Source: UBA10347 sp905182135
GTDB lineage: Bacteria > Actinomycetota > Acidimicrobiia > Acidimicrobiales > UBA10347
Length of the DNA: 64,000 nt
Assembly (NCBI GenBank): GCA_963925805.1
Contig: CAWUSE010000012.1
Coordinates: forward strand, 130,395 to 194,394
Reading direction: 5' to 3'
Positions within the stretch are counted from its first letter, which is position 1. Every line of letters starts with the position of its first letter. This document shows, piece after piece, positions 9,075-19,159 of this stretch. The notes under the pieces are model-generated. The model saw nothing but the letters and a program-made list of their open reading frames with translations. It made no database searches and was not told the origin of the DNA. The position numbers were made by a program, and so were the translations under genes.

Positions 9075-10496
9075 CTAGTCGATGGCTCGTAGACCAGGGT
9101 CAGAATCGCCGGTGGTTACGCCTCGAAGCGTGCGGATGGCAAAAGTGCCAGCGCCGACGATGATCAATGCGGCGAGCCAGAATGTAATCCGTACGCCCGG
9201 GATAAGCAGTCGGTGCGCAAAGACGTTGACGGTGCCGTCAGTCGTCAGTTCGGTGATGCGGTCAAACAAGACTGTCAAGGCCGGTGCTACGACAACGATC
9301 AGCAGCAGCCCGACTCGCGCCAGACTGTAAAAGGCTGCAAAGACCCGACCGCGCGTCTCATCATCGGTCGTCTCTTGGATAATCGTAAAGCCCAAGATGT
9401 AGACGACTCCAACAGCCGCGCCCGTCAGCCCGAGCAGCACGACCACGATGCCCGTTACATCAATCGATGTCGCCAGCAACAAGGCGAGACCAGCCAGCAA
9501 CAATGCTCGCCCGAATACCCAGGGCCGATCAATGCGTTGCGACACGACCAACAACGTGAGCACGCCGATGACCACTCCGGCGCCGAACCCCCACAGCAGT
9601 GCAAAGCTGCTGTTGACTTCAAGCAGCACCTCGTCCAGATAGACCCGACCCAGGGTTGCGAGCATGGCACCACCGACCATGCCGGTGGTAAGGCCGATGT
9701 TGACTGCCCGCAAGGTGGGATCACCAAAGATCAGCTGCCACCCCAGACGCATCTCGCTAAAGATGCTTCTGAGTTCAAACTTGTTTGCATCGATCGGTGT
9801 ACGTTCGATTTCAGGCAATGTTCGCTTTGGCACGACTATCGACCAGATCAAGATCGCTGATACGACAAAAGTGCCCGAGTCGAAGAAGAAACCAGCCACT
9901 GTGCCGTCGTTGCTTTGCGTCTCAAAGACCCACATCAGAAAAATGGCGAGTGGGAAAGTGCCATAGGTAGCCAGCACCGACAACGTGTTCGCCGTCGGCA
10001 GGTGTTTGGCTGGCAGCAAATTTGGCACAATCGCTTCCTTGGCAGGAATCCACAACAGGGTGAACGCCTCGAGCACTAATGACAACAGAACGAGCTGCCA
10101 GACATGGCTCACGAACGGGAACACACACACCACACCGGCGCGGGCGACGTCACACAGTGCCATCAGCTTGCGTCGATCCCATCGATCAGCCAATACGCCA
10201 GCGAGTTGGCCGAAGAAGAAACCCGGGCCGAGGCGAGCGAGTAATACCAGCGCCACAGCACCTTCAGGGGTGCCAGGGCCAACCTCGGCAGCCTTGATCG
10301 CCACCGCCAGGAAGAACACCCACTCACCGGTAGAGGTGACGAGTTGGGCAAGCCAAAGGCGCATGAACTGCGGCGTACCCCAGATCAGGTTACGTAACGC
10401 TTCCCAACCACCGAACGCGTTCTGGCTCGCCGAATGGCGGTTAGTAAACGCGGGCTGTTCATCCGCCGACTCTTCAGGTGGTTGCACCGCCTCCAT
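9075..10496 (-). CDS. MFS transporter
   Basis: About 473 residues with roughly twelve hydrophobic segments and an N-terminal cytoplasmic stretch of about 40 residues. The loop between segments 2 and 3 reads ADRWDRRKLMALCDVAR, the MFS motif A variant GxLADRxxRRxxL. The sequence resembles the enterobactin-exporter-like or multidrug MFS branch seen in Actinobacteria between topA and tmk. The substrate is unknown. The start is ATG at 10496, preceded by a GTG codon that could also be used. It lies downstream of topA on the same strand with a 180-base gap. Confidence 0.85.
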   Translation of the reverse strand: MEAVQPPEESADEQPAFTNRHSASQNAFGGWEALRNLIWGTPQFMRLWLAQLVTSTGEWVFFLAVAIKAAEVGPGTPEGAVALVLLARLGPGFFFGQLAGVLADRWDRRKLMALCDVARAGVVCVFPFVSHVWQLVLLSLVLEAFTLLWIPAKEAIVPNLLPAKHLPTANTLSVLATYGTFPLAIFLMWVFETQSNDGTVAGFFFDSGTFVVSAILIWSIVVPKRTLPEIERTPIDANKFELRSIFSEMRLGWQLIFGDPTLRAVNIGLTTGMVGGAMLATLGRVYLDEVLLEVNSSFALLWGFGAGVVIGVLTLLVVSQRIDRPWVFGRALLLAGLALLLATSIDVTGIVVVLLGLTGAAVGVVYILGFTIIQETTDDETRGRVFAAFYSLARVGLLLIVVVAPALTVLFDRITELTTDGTVNVFAHRLLIPGVRITFWLAALIIVGAGTFAIRTLRGVTTGDSDPGLRAID

Positions 10497-10678
10497 CACA
10501 TCAACGCTAACTGCAACTGCTCAACTTGGACCAGCCGCAGCACTCAGAGATGTCTGCACCACCGCCAACGCACACCGTGATGGCCTCGTGGCTGTCATCA
10601 CATTTCGCCGCAACCGAAACACCAGAGGCTCGGAAACCCAACGCGAGAAGTCCACCCGGCCGGGGTGCCCGCGTTTTC

Positions 10679-13423
10679 TTAGTTGGTAGTCGCGTCGACC
10701 GCTGCCGCCTTGGCTGGAGCCTTCTTCTTCGCAGCCGCCTTTTTCTTGGCTGGCGCTTTCTTCTTCGCAGCCTTCTTGGCCTTCTGCTCAGGAATCCAGA
10801 CTTGCTTGCCGTCTTCCATGACGATCTTGCCGGAACGTTCGCGTCGCATCATCAGCAACTCGCTGGCGCGCTCGTCGGTTATTTCCTCGATCGTGTCGCC
10901 CTTGCGCAACGATGCGTTCGCTTCGCCGTCAGTGATGTAAGGGCCAAAGCGGCCATCTTTGATCACCATCGCCATACCGCTGAACGTATCAATACCTAGC
11001 TCGGCCAGAGGCGGCTTGGGCTCGGCTCGGCCACGACGCTTTGGCTGCTTGAGCAGTTCAAGACACTCATCCATCGTGATGGTTAACAGTGCTTCTTCAC
11101 TCGGCACATTACGGGTATCAGGCTTCTTGCCCTCTTCGGCCGAATCCTTAGTCAGGTAAGGGCCAAACTTGCCGTTGTGCACGATGATCGTGGTGCCATC
11201 TTCGGGATGCTGGCCGATCGTACGGGGTAGCTCAAGCAACTTGAGTGCCGTCTCGAGGTCCACCTCGGCCGGATCCATCGTCTTAAAGACCGACGCCCGT
11301 TTCGGCTTGCCGTCGGGATCGTCGTCGATCTCGCCCAGCTGCACATAGGGGCCGAAGCGGCCGTTCTTAACGAACACGACCATGCCGCTGACTGGATCGT
11401 CGCCGAGTTCACGATCGCCACTAGGCGCTTCGATGAACTCGATGGCGCGTTCGATGGTGAGTTCGTCAAGCGGGATGTCATCGGGAATGGACGCACGTTC
11501 CTCGCCGCGCTGCACGTAGGGGCCGTAGCGGCCGACACGACCGACGACCATTTGGCCGTTGGCGTCGACACCGAGCGGGATGCTGTTGATCGCACGGGCG
11601 TCGATTTCGCCCAGACGATTGTCGACCTTTTCCTTCAGGCCAGCGTCTTGATCATCGCCAAAGTAGAACTTTCGCAGCCACGGGATGGCTTCGCCTTGAC
11701 CTTCGGCAATCCCATCTAAGTCAACTTCCATCTGGGCCGTAAAGTCGTAGTCGACCAGGTTCGGGAAGTGGCCTTCGAGAAGATTGGTCACGCTGAATGC
11801 GGTGAAGCTCGGCACCAATGCCGAACCCTTTTTCCAGACATAACCGCGATCTTCGATGGTGCCCATAATCGCTGCATAGGTTGACGGGCGACCTACACCA
11901 AGCTCTTCAAGTTTCTTGACAAGTGATGCCTCGGTATAACGAGACGGTGGTTGAGTTTCATGACCGCTGGCTTCGAGATCACTGGCCTTGAGATCATCGC
12001 CCTGCGCCACCTGTGGCAGTGCGGCAGTACCTGTGTCGTCCTCGTCGGCATCGCTGGCGCTGTAGGCCTTACGGAAACCCTGATGCGTAATGACAGTGCC
12101 ACTGGCTGAGAAAGTGGTGTCGGTGCCGCTGGTCGAGGTCACACCAACACGGACCTGCACGGTGTCGCCTACGGCGTCGGTCATCTGTGATGCGACCGTG
12201 CGTTGCCAGATCAGTTCGTAAAGCGAGGCTTCGCTCTTTACGCACTCTTGATACACACTCTCGGGGGTACGAAACTCGGCGCCGGCTGGGCGGATGGCTT
12301 CGTGTGCCTCTTGTGCACCTTTCGCCTTTTTGTTATAGGTACGAACCTCAGGTGGGCAGAACTCTTTGCCGTACTTCTCGTTGATGATCTTACGGGCGGC
12401 GTCGAGTGCGTCGGCTGACAGCGTGGTGCTGTCGGTACGCATGTAGGTGATCAGACCCTTCTCATACAGACCTTGAGCGGCGCGCATAGCCATCGCTGAA
12501 GAGAGCTTGAGCTTGCTGCTGGCTTCTTGCTGCAGCGTCGAGGTTATGAATGGGGCGGCCGGACGACGGCGATACGGCTTCGAGTCGATCGACTTGACTT
12601 CGCTTGGCTGGTCCTGGAGCTCAGTTATAAGCGCTTCGGCGCGGACCTGGTCGATCACTTCGACATCGCCAGTCAGCTGACCGTTTTGGGAAAAGTCGCG
12701 ACCTTGAGCGATGCGGTTGCCGTCGACCTCAAGCAGCTTGGCAGTGAAGTTCGATGGTTCACCATCAGCAGCATCGCGGGTGAGCGAGAACGTGCCTTCA
12801 AGATCCCAATAGGAAGCGGCGACAAACGCCATACGTTCGCGTTCACGCTGGACCACGATACGGGTCGCTACCGACTGCACTCGGCCAGCGGAGAGCCGCG
12901 GCATAACTTTCTTCCACAGCACCGGCGATAGCTCGTACCCATACAGACGGTCGAGTATGCGTCGGGCTTCCTGGGCATCGACCATCTTGCGGTCGAGTTC
13001 ACGGGGATCGTTCAGTGCTTCGTGAATCGCCTTTTCGGTGATTTCGGTAAAGACCATTCGATGGACTTTGACATTCGTCGGTGGTGACAGGACCTCGAGC
13101 AGGTGCCAAGCAATGGCTTCACCTTCGCGATCCTTATCAGTTGCGAGATAGAGCGTGTCGGCGTCCTTCATCGCTGCTTTCAGCTTTTTGATCTGTTCTT
13201 TCTTGTCGCTCGACACCACATACAGCGGCTTGAAGTCGTTCTCGACATCGATGCCAAGGCGGGCCCACTTCTCGCTTTTGTATGCCTTCGGCACATCTGC
13301 GGCGCCGCGCGGCAAGTCGCGGATGTGGCCGATCGATGACTCGACGACATAGCCGTCGCCCAGGTATTCACCGATTTTTCGAGCCTTCGCAGGGCTCTCG
13401 ACAATGACGAGTGCGTGTCCCAT
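10679..13423 (-). CDS. topA: DNA topoisomerase I (type IA)
   Basis: 914-residue type IA topoisomerase that relaxes negative supercoils. The TOPRIM domain begins right at the chosen start with ALVIVESPAKARKIG and includes YLATDKDREGEAIAWHL. The active-site tyrosine is Tyr327 in ITYMRTDS. The C-terminal half carries repeated zinc-less Toprim_C-type units (several copies of the pattern GRFGPYV/GKFGPYL). The protein ends in a Lys/Ala-rich tail (KKAPAKKKAAAKKKAPAK), a basic tail typical of actinobacterial TopA that promotes DNA binding. I reject a start at 13522 because the extra 33 residues do not match the family. Confidence 0.95.
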   Translation of the reverse strand: MGHALVIVESPAKARKIGEYLGDGYVVESSIGHIRDLPRGAADVPKAYKSEKWARLGIDVENDFKPLYVVSSDKKEQIKKLKAAMKDADTLYLATDKDREGEAIAWHLLEVLSPPTNVKVHRMVFTEITEKAIHEALNDPRELDRKMVDAQEARRILDRLYGYELSPVLWKKVMPRLSAGRVQSVATRIVVQRERERMAFVAASYWDLEGTFSLTRDAADGEPSNFTAKLLEVDGNRIAQGRDFSQNGQLTGDVEVIDQVRAEALITELQDQPSEVKSIDSKPYRRRPAAPFITSTLQQEASSKLKLSSAMAMRAAQGLYEKGLITYMRTDSTTLSADALDAARKIINEKYGKEFCPPEVRTYNKKAKGAQEAHEAIRPAGAEFRTPESVYQECVKSEASLYELIWQRTVASQMTDAVGDTVQVRVGVTSTSGTDTTFSASGTVITHQGFRKAYSASDADEDDTGTAALPQVAQGDDLKASDLEASGHETQPPSRYTEASLVKKLEELGVGRPSTYAAIMGTIEDRGYVWKKGSALVPSFTAFSVTNLLEGHFPNLVDYDFTAQMEVDLDGIAEGQGEAIPWLRKFYFGDDQDAGLKEKVDNRLGEIDARAINSIPLGVDANGQMVVGRVGRYGPYVQRGEERASIPDDIPLDELTIERAIEFIEAPSGDRELGDDPVSGMVVFVKNGRFGPYVQLGEIDDDPDGKPKRASVFKTMDPAEVDLETALKLLELPRTIGQHPEDGTTIIVHNGKFGPYLTKDSAEEGKKPDTRNVPSEEALLTITMDECLELLKQPKRRGRAEPKPPLAELGIDTFSGMAMVIKDGRFGPYITDGEANASLRKGDTIEEITDERASELLMMRRERSGKIVMEDGKQVWIPEQKAKKAAKKKAPAKKKAAAKKKAPAKAAAVDATTN

Positions 13424-13834
13424 TGGGCGCAAGGGTAAGCATGTCCGCGACCAAATTCGCACGCGCCCCGTGTCACAACGGCTGTTTTTCTTTGACTTCT
13501 CACCGTTGGCCCCTCGGAACATCGAGGGTGATTAGAGCCAAGAAACCGAAAACCTCAGCACCAAGTAAGACACGTTTACCGATGTCTTAGACCGCCAAAA
13601 ACAAACCATGCTGCGGGAGCTCCCGTCAGATACAAATGGTGAGCACGAGGTCGCTATATTTTGCAGACGGCGCCAAATCGGCAGGCCTTGGCGTTGCATC
13701 GGGGTCCATTCCACTCGGCGGCCTCGAAACCGACTTCAACCCATATCTCTTGTCCGGCCACACGCTCCGATGTCGCCCTCACGGACTACTAGGCGCCACA
13801 AAAGCCCCCAGGACCACAGAGGCTCCAACCAGCA
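13424..13834. other. Spacer upstream of topA, no gene seen
   Basis: About 410 bases between topA and the end of nhaA on the same strand. It presumably holds the topA promoter. The short open frames on both strands have no family resemblance, and I see no RNA gene. Confidence 0.5.
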
Positions 13835-15301
13835 CTACTCGTCTTCAGGTTTGCGGCTACCGGAGAGGATGAGCAGGCCACCGATCGACGCAATTATGGA
13901 AGCGAACAGGATGCCGATCTTGGCGTTGTCCTCGGTGGAACCACCTTCGACGTCACCGCTTGCGCTTTGAGAATAATCGCTGTCGTTGTGAGAGCCATCG
14001 GTAGGCAATTCATCGGCCTCGGTGAACGCAAGATCACCTGGGGCTTGGACCACAAGCGCAACTTCGTCATAATGTTCAACTTCACCAAACGCCAGGTTGC
14101 TGACAAAGAGCGACACGGTAAAGCCAACACCGGCAATCATCGCTAGCCCGACCAGAGTCCGCAGCGTCAGCGATGCTGGCCGCTTCGCAATGCCGAGTTT
14201 GGTCGCAATCAAACTGAAGACAGTGATGCCGATGGTCTTACCAACGACCAGGCCGACGATGATGCCCCACATAACCCGCGACTGCAGCGCAGCAGAAATA
14301 ATGTTGCCATTCATGCGAACACCAGCGTTGGCCAGCGCAAATATCGGAATGATCGCATAGCTAGTTATGGGATGCAGCACGGTTTCGAGACGTTCAGCGA
14401 CCGATATGGACTCGCGGATATGGAAGCTCGCGTAGCGCACGTCGACCGGGAATACTTCAGGCTTATCTCGCAGCCACCGGGCGATGGTTCGTGTCTCACC
14501 CTCGTTTTGTAGCGGCCGGGCTGGCGTGAGCAGGCCAAGAGCGACGCCAGCGATAGTCGCGTGGACACCAGAGCGGAACGTCGTCCACCACACGATGCAG
14601 CCGAGCACGACATAAATCGGGATCCACCACACCCGCAGGCGTCCTAGGACAAAGATCAGGCCTAGCAATACGGTGGTAGCCAACAACCACGCAGCGCTGA
14701 TGCCCGACGAGTAGAACAGGGCGATCACGATGATCGCGCCGATGTCATCGACGATAGCGAGCGACAACAAGAAGACTTTGAGTTGTCGAGGAATGCGGTT
14801 ACCAAGCAATGAAACAATGCCGACCGCAAAGGCAATGTCGGTTGCCATGGGGATGCCCCAGCCATTTTCGCCGGGGCTTCCAGCGTTGATAGCAAAAAAC
14901 AGTGCAGCAGGCACGATCATGCCGCCCAATGCGGCAACCGCTGGCAACGCTGCATCCTTCAGGTTCTGTAGTTGACCGGTGACGAGTTCGCGTTTGATCT
15001 CGAGCCCAACAACAAAGAAGAACAACGCCATGAGTGCGTCGTTCACGAAGTCGGCCAGCGTGTGCCCTTCGAAGATCTCGATGCCGTTTACCGACAGGTT
15101 GACCGGAACGCCCCAGAACGCGTCGTAGCTATCGCCCCATGGCGAGTTCACCCAGATCAGTGCAACAGCAGTCGCGATGAGCAACATGACGCCACCGGCT
15201 GCCTCGACTGCCAAGAAACGTTTGAAGGGCCGGGCGAAGAATCGAGCGAAGACGCTCTCGCCACCGAGGAAGGTGAGGTCGCTAAATTTTGTCTCCTGCA
15301 T
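13835..15301 (-). CDS. nhaA: Na+/H+ antiporter NhaA
   Basis: Inner-membrane Na+/H+ antiporter that expels sodium using the proton gradient. The ion-binding aspartates are visible as Asp185-Asp186 in LAIVDDIGAI, and the TDIAFAVG segment lies near residue 154. The chain is 488 residues, longer than the roughly 390 of the E. coli protein. The extra C-terminal part includes an acidic Ser/Asp-rich stretch near residue 440 and one more hydrophobic segment (SIIASIGGLLILSG) before a charged tail. Start ATG at 15301. The gene appears monocistronic. Confidence 0.95.
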   Translation of the reverse strand: MQETKFSDLTFLGGESVFARFFARPFKRFLAVEAAGGVMLLIATAVALIWVNSPWGDSYDAFWGVPVNLSVNGIEIFEGHTLADFVNDALMALFFFVVGLEIKRELVTGQLQNLKDAALPAVAALGGMIVPAALFFAINAGSPGENGWGIPMATDIAFAVGIVSLLGNRIPRQLKVFLLSLAIVDDIGAIIVIALFYSSGISAAWLLATTVLLGLIFVLGRLRVWWIPIYVVLGCIVWWTTFRSGVHATIAGVALGLLTPARPLQNEGETRTIARWLRDKPEVFPVDVRYASFHIRESISVAERLETVLHPITSYAIIPIFALANAGVRMNGNIISAALQSRVMWGIIVGLVVGKTIGITVFSLIATKLGIAKRPASLTLRTLVGLAMIAGVGFTVSLFVSNLAFGEVEHYDEVALVVQAPGDLAFTEADELPTDGSHNDSDYSQSASGDVEGGSTEDNAKIGILFASIIASIGGLLILSGSRKPEDE

Positions 15302-15384
15302 ACCGGATCAAGAGGCTAGCCGGAGCGTCAAACCTTCAGGGGTCACTGTGACCCAGTTCGCCAAACATTCACGCTTCTCGCAGG

Positions 15385-15418
15385 GTTAACGCTGTACGAC
15401 GAGTTAACGCTGTACGAC
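15385..15418. repeat. Direct tandem duplication of 18 bp over the end of the anti-sigma gene
   Basis: The 16-base string GTTAACGCTGTACGAC occurs at 15385-15400 and again at 15403-15418, an 18-bp period. On the minus strand this duplicates the last codons Val-Val-Gln-Arg-stop of the RsbW-like gene, so the repeat creates a second stop just outside the gene. Confidence 0.85.
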
Positions 15419-15823
15419 CAATGTGACGGTGGTGCCCTTCTTGGTCTGCGTAATGGTGCAACTATCGGTCAGGCGCCGCATGAGCGTAACGCCAAGGCCC
15501 CGCTCGAATTCAAGCCGCTCGGGGTCAGTAACCGGCGGATGTTTCTTGAGCTTTGACGGATCAAAGCCGTCGCCCTGATCCGTTACACGCACCGTGACTT
15601 TGGTGTTGGCAACGGTGATGCGAATCCGAACAGTAGCTTCGGTGCCGCTGCGGTTGTGGGCCTCGATGGCGTTTGTTATCGCCTCGCTGAGAGCAAGTCG
15701 CAGATCTTGCAACCGTTCTTCTTTGAGAACCGACTCAGCCTCGAGTGCCGTCGACAGGACCGACCGAACCATGGCCAGATGTTCGAAGGCCGGCGGTATC
15801 TCGATGTCGAAGTTTTCGCTCAT
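15404..15823 (-). CDS. RsbW-like anti-sigma factor / serine kinase (HATPase)
   Basis: 139-residue GHKL-type ATPase of the RsbW/SpoIIAB group. The N-box appears as RLALSEAITNAIEAHNRSG near residue 45, the G1 box as VRVTDQGDGFDPSKL near residue 85, and a glycine-rich region with RGLGVTLMRRLTDSC near residue 110. Such proteins bind a sigma factor or other partner and inactivate their antagonist by phosphorylating a serine. Its ATG overlaps the stop of the STAS gene by 4 nt (ATGA), so the two form a partner-switching module. No sigma factor gene lies beside them; the nearest is near 61 kb. Confidence 0.85.
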   Translation of the reverse strand: MSENFDIEIPPAFEHLAMVRSVLSTALEAESVLKEERLQDLRLALSEAITNAIEAHNRSGTEATVRIRITVANTKVTVRVTDQGDGFDPSKLKKHPPVTDPERLEFERGLGVTLMRRLTDSCTITQTKKGTTVTLVVQR

Positions 15824-16221
15824 GTCGCGACTCCGTCGGGGTTACCCGCACCATCGACAGTCACGCCCTCGACCGAGGTCAGCGCTTCTTCGAGCGACTC
15901 GTAGAGATCGAACACCTCGTTCAGGCGAGTGATCTCGAACAAGTGAATCAGATGATTCTGTGAACACACGATGCGGAAACCACCGTCGATCATGCGCATG
16001 CGCTTCGCTGCGCCGACCATGACGCCCAGTCCAGTGCTGTCAATGAAGTCGACTCGGTCGAGATCTAGCACGAGGCCTGCGGGCTTACGCGCAGTAACGG
16101 TCTGGACATGTTGTCGCAGCCGAGGCGCAGTCGCCATATCTATCTCACCGGTGACTCGCATAACGGCCCATCGCCCGTACTCGGCGACCTCAAAGGTGGG
16201 CTCGATCACAAGTACTGACAC
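15820..16221 (-). CDS. STAS-domain anti-sigma factor antagonist (RsbV-like)
   Basis: 133-residue STAS protein. The phospho-acceptor motif is seen as VDFIDSTGLGVMVGA, with the serine in DSTGLG being the residue normally phosphorylated by the partner kinase. In the unphosphorylated state such proteins bind the anti-sigma kinase and release its target. Start GTG at 16221. It precedes the RsbW-like gene and overlaps it by 4 nt, which favours balanced production of the two partners. Confidence 0.88.
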   Translation of the reverse strand: MSVLVIEPTFEVAEYGRWAVMRVTGEIDMATAPRLRQHVQTVTARKPAGLVLDLDRVDFIDSTGLGVMVGAAKRMRMIDGGFRIVCSQNHLIHLFEITRLNEVFDLYESLEEALTSVEGVTVDGAGNPDGVAT

Positions 16222-16352
16222 TAGTTCGAATCCGAGCGCAGCGAGCGGCGCTTAGCGGTGTTCTTGCCGACTTTTTACGCAATTAGGTATCAATTCCGCG
16301 TCGCTGACGAAAGAACCCGACACTGTCCCACCTCGTCTCTACTCTTGTAGAG

Positions 16353-18617
16353 ATGGAGACGGTGAGCGCTAACGGCCTCGATGAACTGCTCGCGCGGCTC
16401 GAAGAAGACGGCCGAATTGTGCACGTCGAGCGCTTCGCTCCGCGCTCTGCACGCTTTGGCGCATTGGACCGCCCTCTGCCCGACGGCGTTGCTAACGCAC
16501 TCCCCTTTGACCAGTTCTTTACCCATCAAGCCCAGGCCATTAACTATTTGCGCGATGGCCAGTCAGTTGCTGTGGCGACTGGCACCGCCTCGGGCAAGTC
16601 ACTCTGTTATCAGGTCCCCATCGCGGAAGCTGCGGCCGAGAGCCACGGACGTTCCACGTCGCTGCTGCTGTTCCCGACCAAGGCACTGGCGCAGGACCAA
16701 CTGCGTTCCTTTGGCTCGTTGGGTGTCGACCAAGTCAAGCCTGCAACCTATGACGGCGATACGCCGTATGAACAACGCACCTGGATCCGCAACCGGTGCA
16801 ACACGATCCTGACGAACCCCGAAATGATTCACGGTTCGATCCTTCCAAACCACAGCCAATGGGCCCGCTTCTTCCGACGGCTGGAGTTCGTAGTCATCGA
16901 CGAATTACATGTGCTGCGCGGCGTCTTTGGAAGCCACGTCAGCCATATATTACGCCGGCTGTTGCGGGTGGCTCGCCACTATGGCAGCGAGCCTACGTTC
17001 TGTTTTACGTCGGCAACGATCGGTGAGCCCGGCGCCCTTGCATCTGAGCTCTGTGGTCTGCCCGTGCATCAGATCGAAAACGACGGGTCACCCCACGGTC
17101 CCCGCACGTTTGCACTGCTCAATCCGCCGTTGCTCGACCAAGCGTCCGGCGCACGTAGTTCGACGAACTCTGAGACCGCGTCAGCGGTGGCGGCACTGGT
17201 CGATGCGGGGCACCGCACGATCGCCTTTGCCCAAAGCCGCAAGGGCACCGAGTTAATTGCAGGCGATGTTCGACGACGACTCAATGCACTCGATGACAGA
17301 GTCGTGCGGTCCTACCGCGGCGGCTATTTAGCAAACGAACGTCGTGAGATCGAAGAAGAATTAGCGAACGGCACCGTGTCGGCGGTAATCGCAACGAACG
17401 CCCTCGAGCTCGGAATCGACATCGGGGGCCTCGATGCCTGTGTCTTGTCGGGCTTCCCCGGCACGATCGCGTCCATGTGGCAACAGGCTGGTCGAGCGGG
17501 GCGCACTGGCCAGGCGTCGCTCACGATTCTGGTTGCTGGTCAAGATCAGCTCGACCAGTGGCTTATGGCGCACCCCGACCAGGTCTTCTCCCGGCCCCCC
17601 GAACCCGCAGTCATCAATGTCACCAACGCCTTCATTGCCGATCCACATCTGGCGTGTGCCGCCTTTGAGCTGCCACTCGGCCACAACGACAGCAAATACT
17701 GGCCTGACATCCTCGACGACACGGTCCGCCGCCTGGTCATGCGCGACCTCATCGTCGCTCGACTGCACGATGACAAGCCCATTGCCATGTGGGCAGGCTC
17801 TGGCAGCCCGAGCCGCGGTATCGGCCTGCGATCCGGTTCGACGAACGAGGTCAAGATAATCAACACTGACGGCACCTTGATCGGTACCGTCGATGAGTCA
17901 CGAGCGTCAAGCTTGGTGCACACCGGGGCCGTCTACCTGCACCGGGGGCAGACCTACAAGGTCGAACACTTCGATCCCGACGATCTAGTCGCCATTGTCG
18001 ATATGGCGGCTGATGACGAATACACACAGCCCCGCACTTCTACCGATATATCTGTGTTGGCCGTCGACGACAAGCAGGCCGTGGGGCCACTCGAACTCTT
18101 CCTGGGTCAAGTCGACGTCACGACCCAGGTCACCGGTTATCAGCGACGCGAGCGCCGCAGCCGCAAAATCTTGTCCCACGAGGAACTCGACCTTGAACCC
18201 CAACGGCTCGTAACTCGGGCGTTCTGGTACACCATCGAACATCAGCTGTGTGAAGAGGCCGGCGTTGTCACCAGCCAACTCCCTGGCGCTCTACATGCCG
18301 CCGAACATGCCATGATCGGCATGCTTCCCCTGTTTACGATCTGTGATCGCTGGGATGTCGGTGGCGTCTCCACCGCCATGCATCAGGACACACTGCATCC
18401 GACGATCTTCATCTATGACGGTTACCCAGGCGGTACCGGTATTGCCGAACTCGGCTACGACGTCGCGAGCCGTCATCTACAAGCAACCCTCGATCTGCTT
18501 CGAGCCTGCGGGTGCAAAGACGGGTGCCCTTCCTGCATCGTCTCACCCAAGTGCGGCAACGGCAATGAACCACTCGACAAGGCCGGCGCGATCGCTCTGC
18601 TCACATTGGCCCCCTAG
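16353..18617 (+). CDS. DEAD/DEAH-box helicase with DUF1998 (MrfA/YprA-like)
   Basis: 754-residue superfamily 2 helicase. Motif I is ATGTASGKSLCYQ near residue 75, motif II is DELH with HVLRG following, motif III is TSATIG, and motif VI is QQAGRAGRTGQ near residue 375. The C-terminal domain ends in the cysteine cluster CGCKDGCPSCIVSPKCGN, which marks the DUF1998 zinc module. MrfA-type helicases act in repair of DNA damaged by mitomycin C, and that is the likely role here. Start ATG at 16353. dtd follows after 53 bases on the same strand. Confidence 0.9.
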   Translation: METVSANGLDELLARLEEDGRIVHVERFAPRSARFGALDRPLPDGVANALPFDQFFTHQAQAINYLRDGQSVAVATGTASGKSLCYQVPIAEAAAESHGRSTSLLLFPTKALAQDQLRSFGSLGVDQVKPATYDGDTPYEQRTWIRNRCNTILTNPEMIHGSILPNHSQWARFFRRLEFVVIDELHVLRGVFGSHVSHILRRLLRVARHYGSEPTFCFTSATIGEPGALASELCGLPVHQIENDGSPHGPRTFALLNPPLLDQASGARSSTNSETASAVAALVDAGHRTIAFAQSRKGTELIAGDVRRRLNALDDRVVRSYRGGYLANERREIEEELANGTVSAVIATNALELGIDIGGLDACVLSGFPGTIASMWQQAGRAGRTGQASLTILVAGQDQLDQWLMAHPDQVFSRPPEPAVINVTNAFIADPHLACAAFELPLGHNDSKYWPDILDDTVRRLVMRDLIVARLHDDKPIAMWAGSGSPSRGIGLRSGSTNEVKIINTDGTLIGTVDESRASSLVHTGAVYLHRGQTYKVEHFDPDDLVAIVDMAADDEYTQPRTSTDISVLAVDDKQAVGPLELFLGQVDVTTQVTGYQRRERRSRKILSHEELDLEPQRLVTRAFWYTIEHQLCEEAGVVTSQLPGALHAAEHAMIGMLPLFTICDRWDVGGVSTAMHQDTLHPTIFIYDGYPGGTGIAELGYDVASRHLQATLDLLRACGCKDGCPSCIVSPKCGNGNEPLDKAGAIALLTLAP

Positions 18618-18670
18618 GGCCTGTGGCTTCTATCAAATCTACGAAGAGTGCTGTTCGGTAGGCTCAGGTA

Positions 18671-19108
18671 ATGCGTGCGTTGGTACAGCGAGTTTCCGAG
18701 GCCCGAGTTCGGGTCGATGGTGAGGTCATCGGCGAAATTGAACAGGGCGTGCTGGCGTTGATTGGGATCGCCCACGACGACACCCCAGCGCAAGCCATAA
18801 AGTTGGCCGAGAAGATTGCTCATCTGCGAATCTTCACCGATGACGACGACAAGATGAACTTGAGCGTGCTTGACATTGGCGGCTCTGTCCTGGCCGTCAG
18901 TCAGTTCACCCTTTATGGCGACACCCGCAAGGGCCGACGCCCTGCCTACATCAACGCCGCCCGTCCCGAGATTGCTGAGCCACTCTGTGATGCGGTAGTC
19001 GATGCTTTGCGTGGGCTCGACCTGCCCGTTGAGACCGGCCGCTTTCGGGCCGACATGAAGGTCGAGCTCATCAACGACGGCCCAGTCACCCTCTCGATCG
19101 AAATCTGA
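18671..19108 (+). CDS. dtd: D-aminoacyl-tRNA deacylase
   Basis: 145-residue DTD, which hydrolyses D-aminoacyl-tRNA and also Gly-tRNA(Ala), protecting translation in the cytoplasm. Family motifs are MRALVQRVSEARV at the N-terminus, AVSQFTLYGDTRKGRRP near residue 77 (the SQFTL active-site motif) and NDGPVT near the end, which holds the Gly-cisPro pair. The length is normal. A CTCAGGTA sequence before the ATG may serve as the ribosome-binding site. Confidence 0.95.
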   Translation: MRALVQRVSEARVRVDGEVIGEIEQGVLALIGIAHDDTPAQAIKLAEKIAHLRIFTDDDDKMNLSVLDIGGSVLAVSQFTLYGDTRKGRRPAYINAARPEIAEPLCDAVVDALRGLDLPVETGRFRADMKVELINDGPVTLSIEI

Positions 19109-19159
19109 TCTATCGGTAAGAGCCAGACCGCACCTCGCACAGGCCCAGCTGCATAGATC

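Noticed and set aside
9213..9860. A 215-codon plus-strand frame across the MFS gene
   Set aside because: It has a hydrophilic, repetitive composition typical of antisense to a membrane protein; the minus strand shows MFS motifs.
13424..13522. An extended start for topA
   Set aside because: The additional 33 residues do not match TopA, and the family begins at ALVIVESPAKA right after the chosen ATG.
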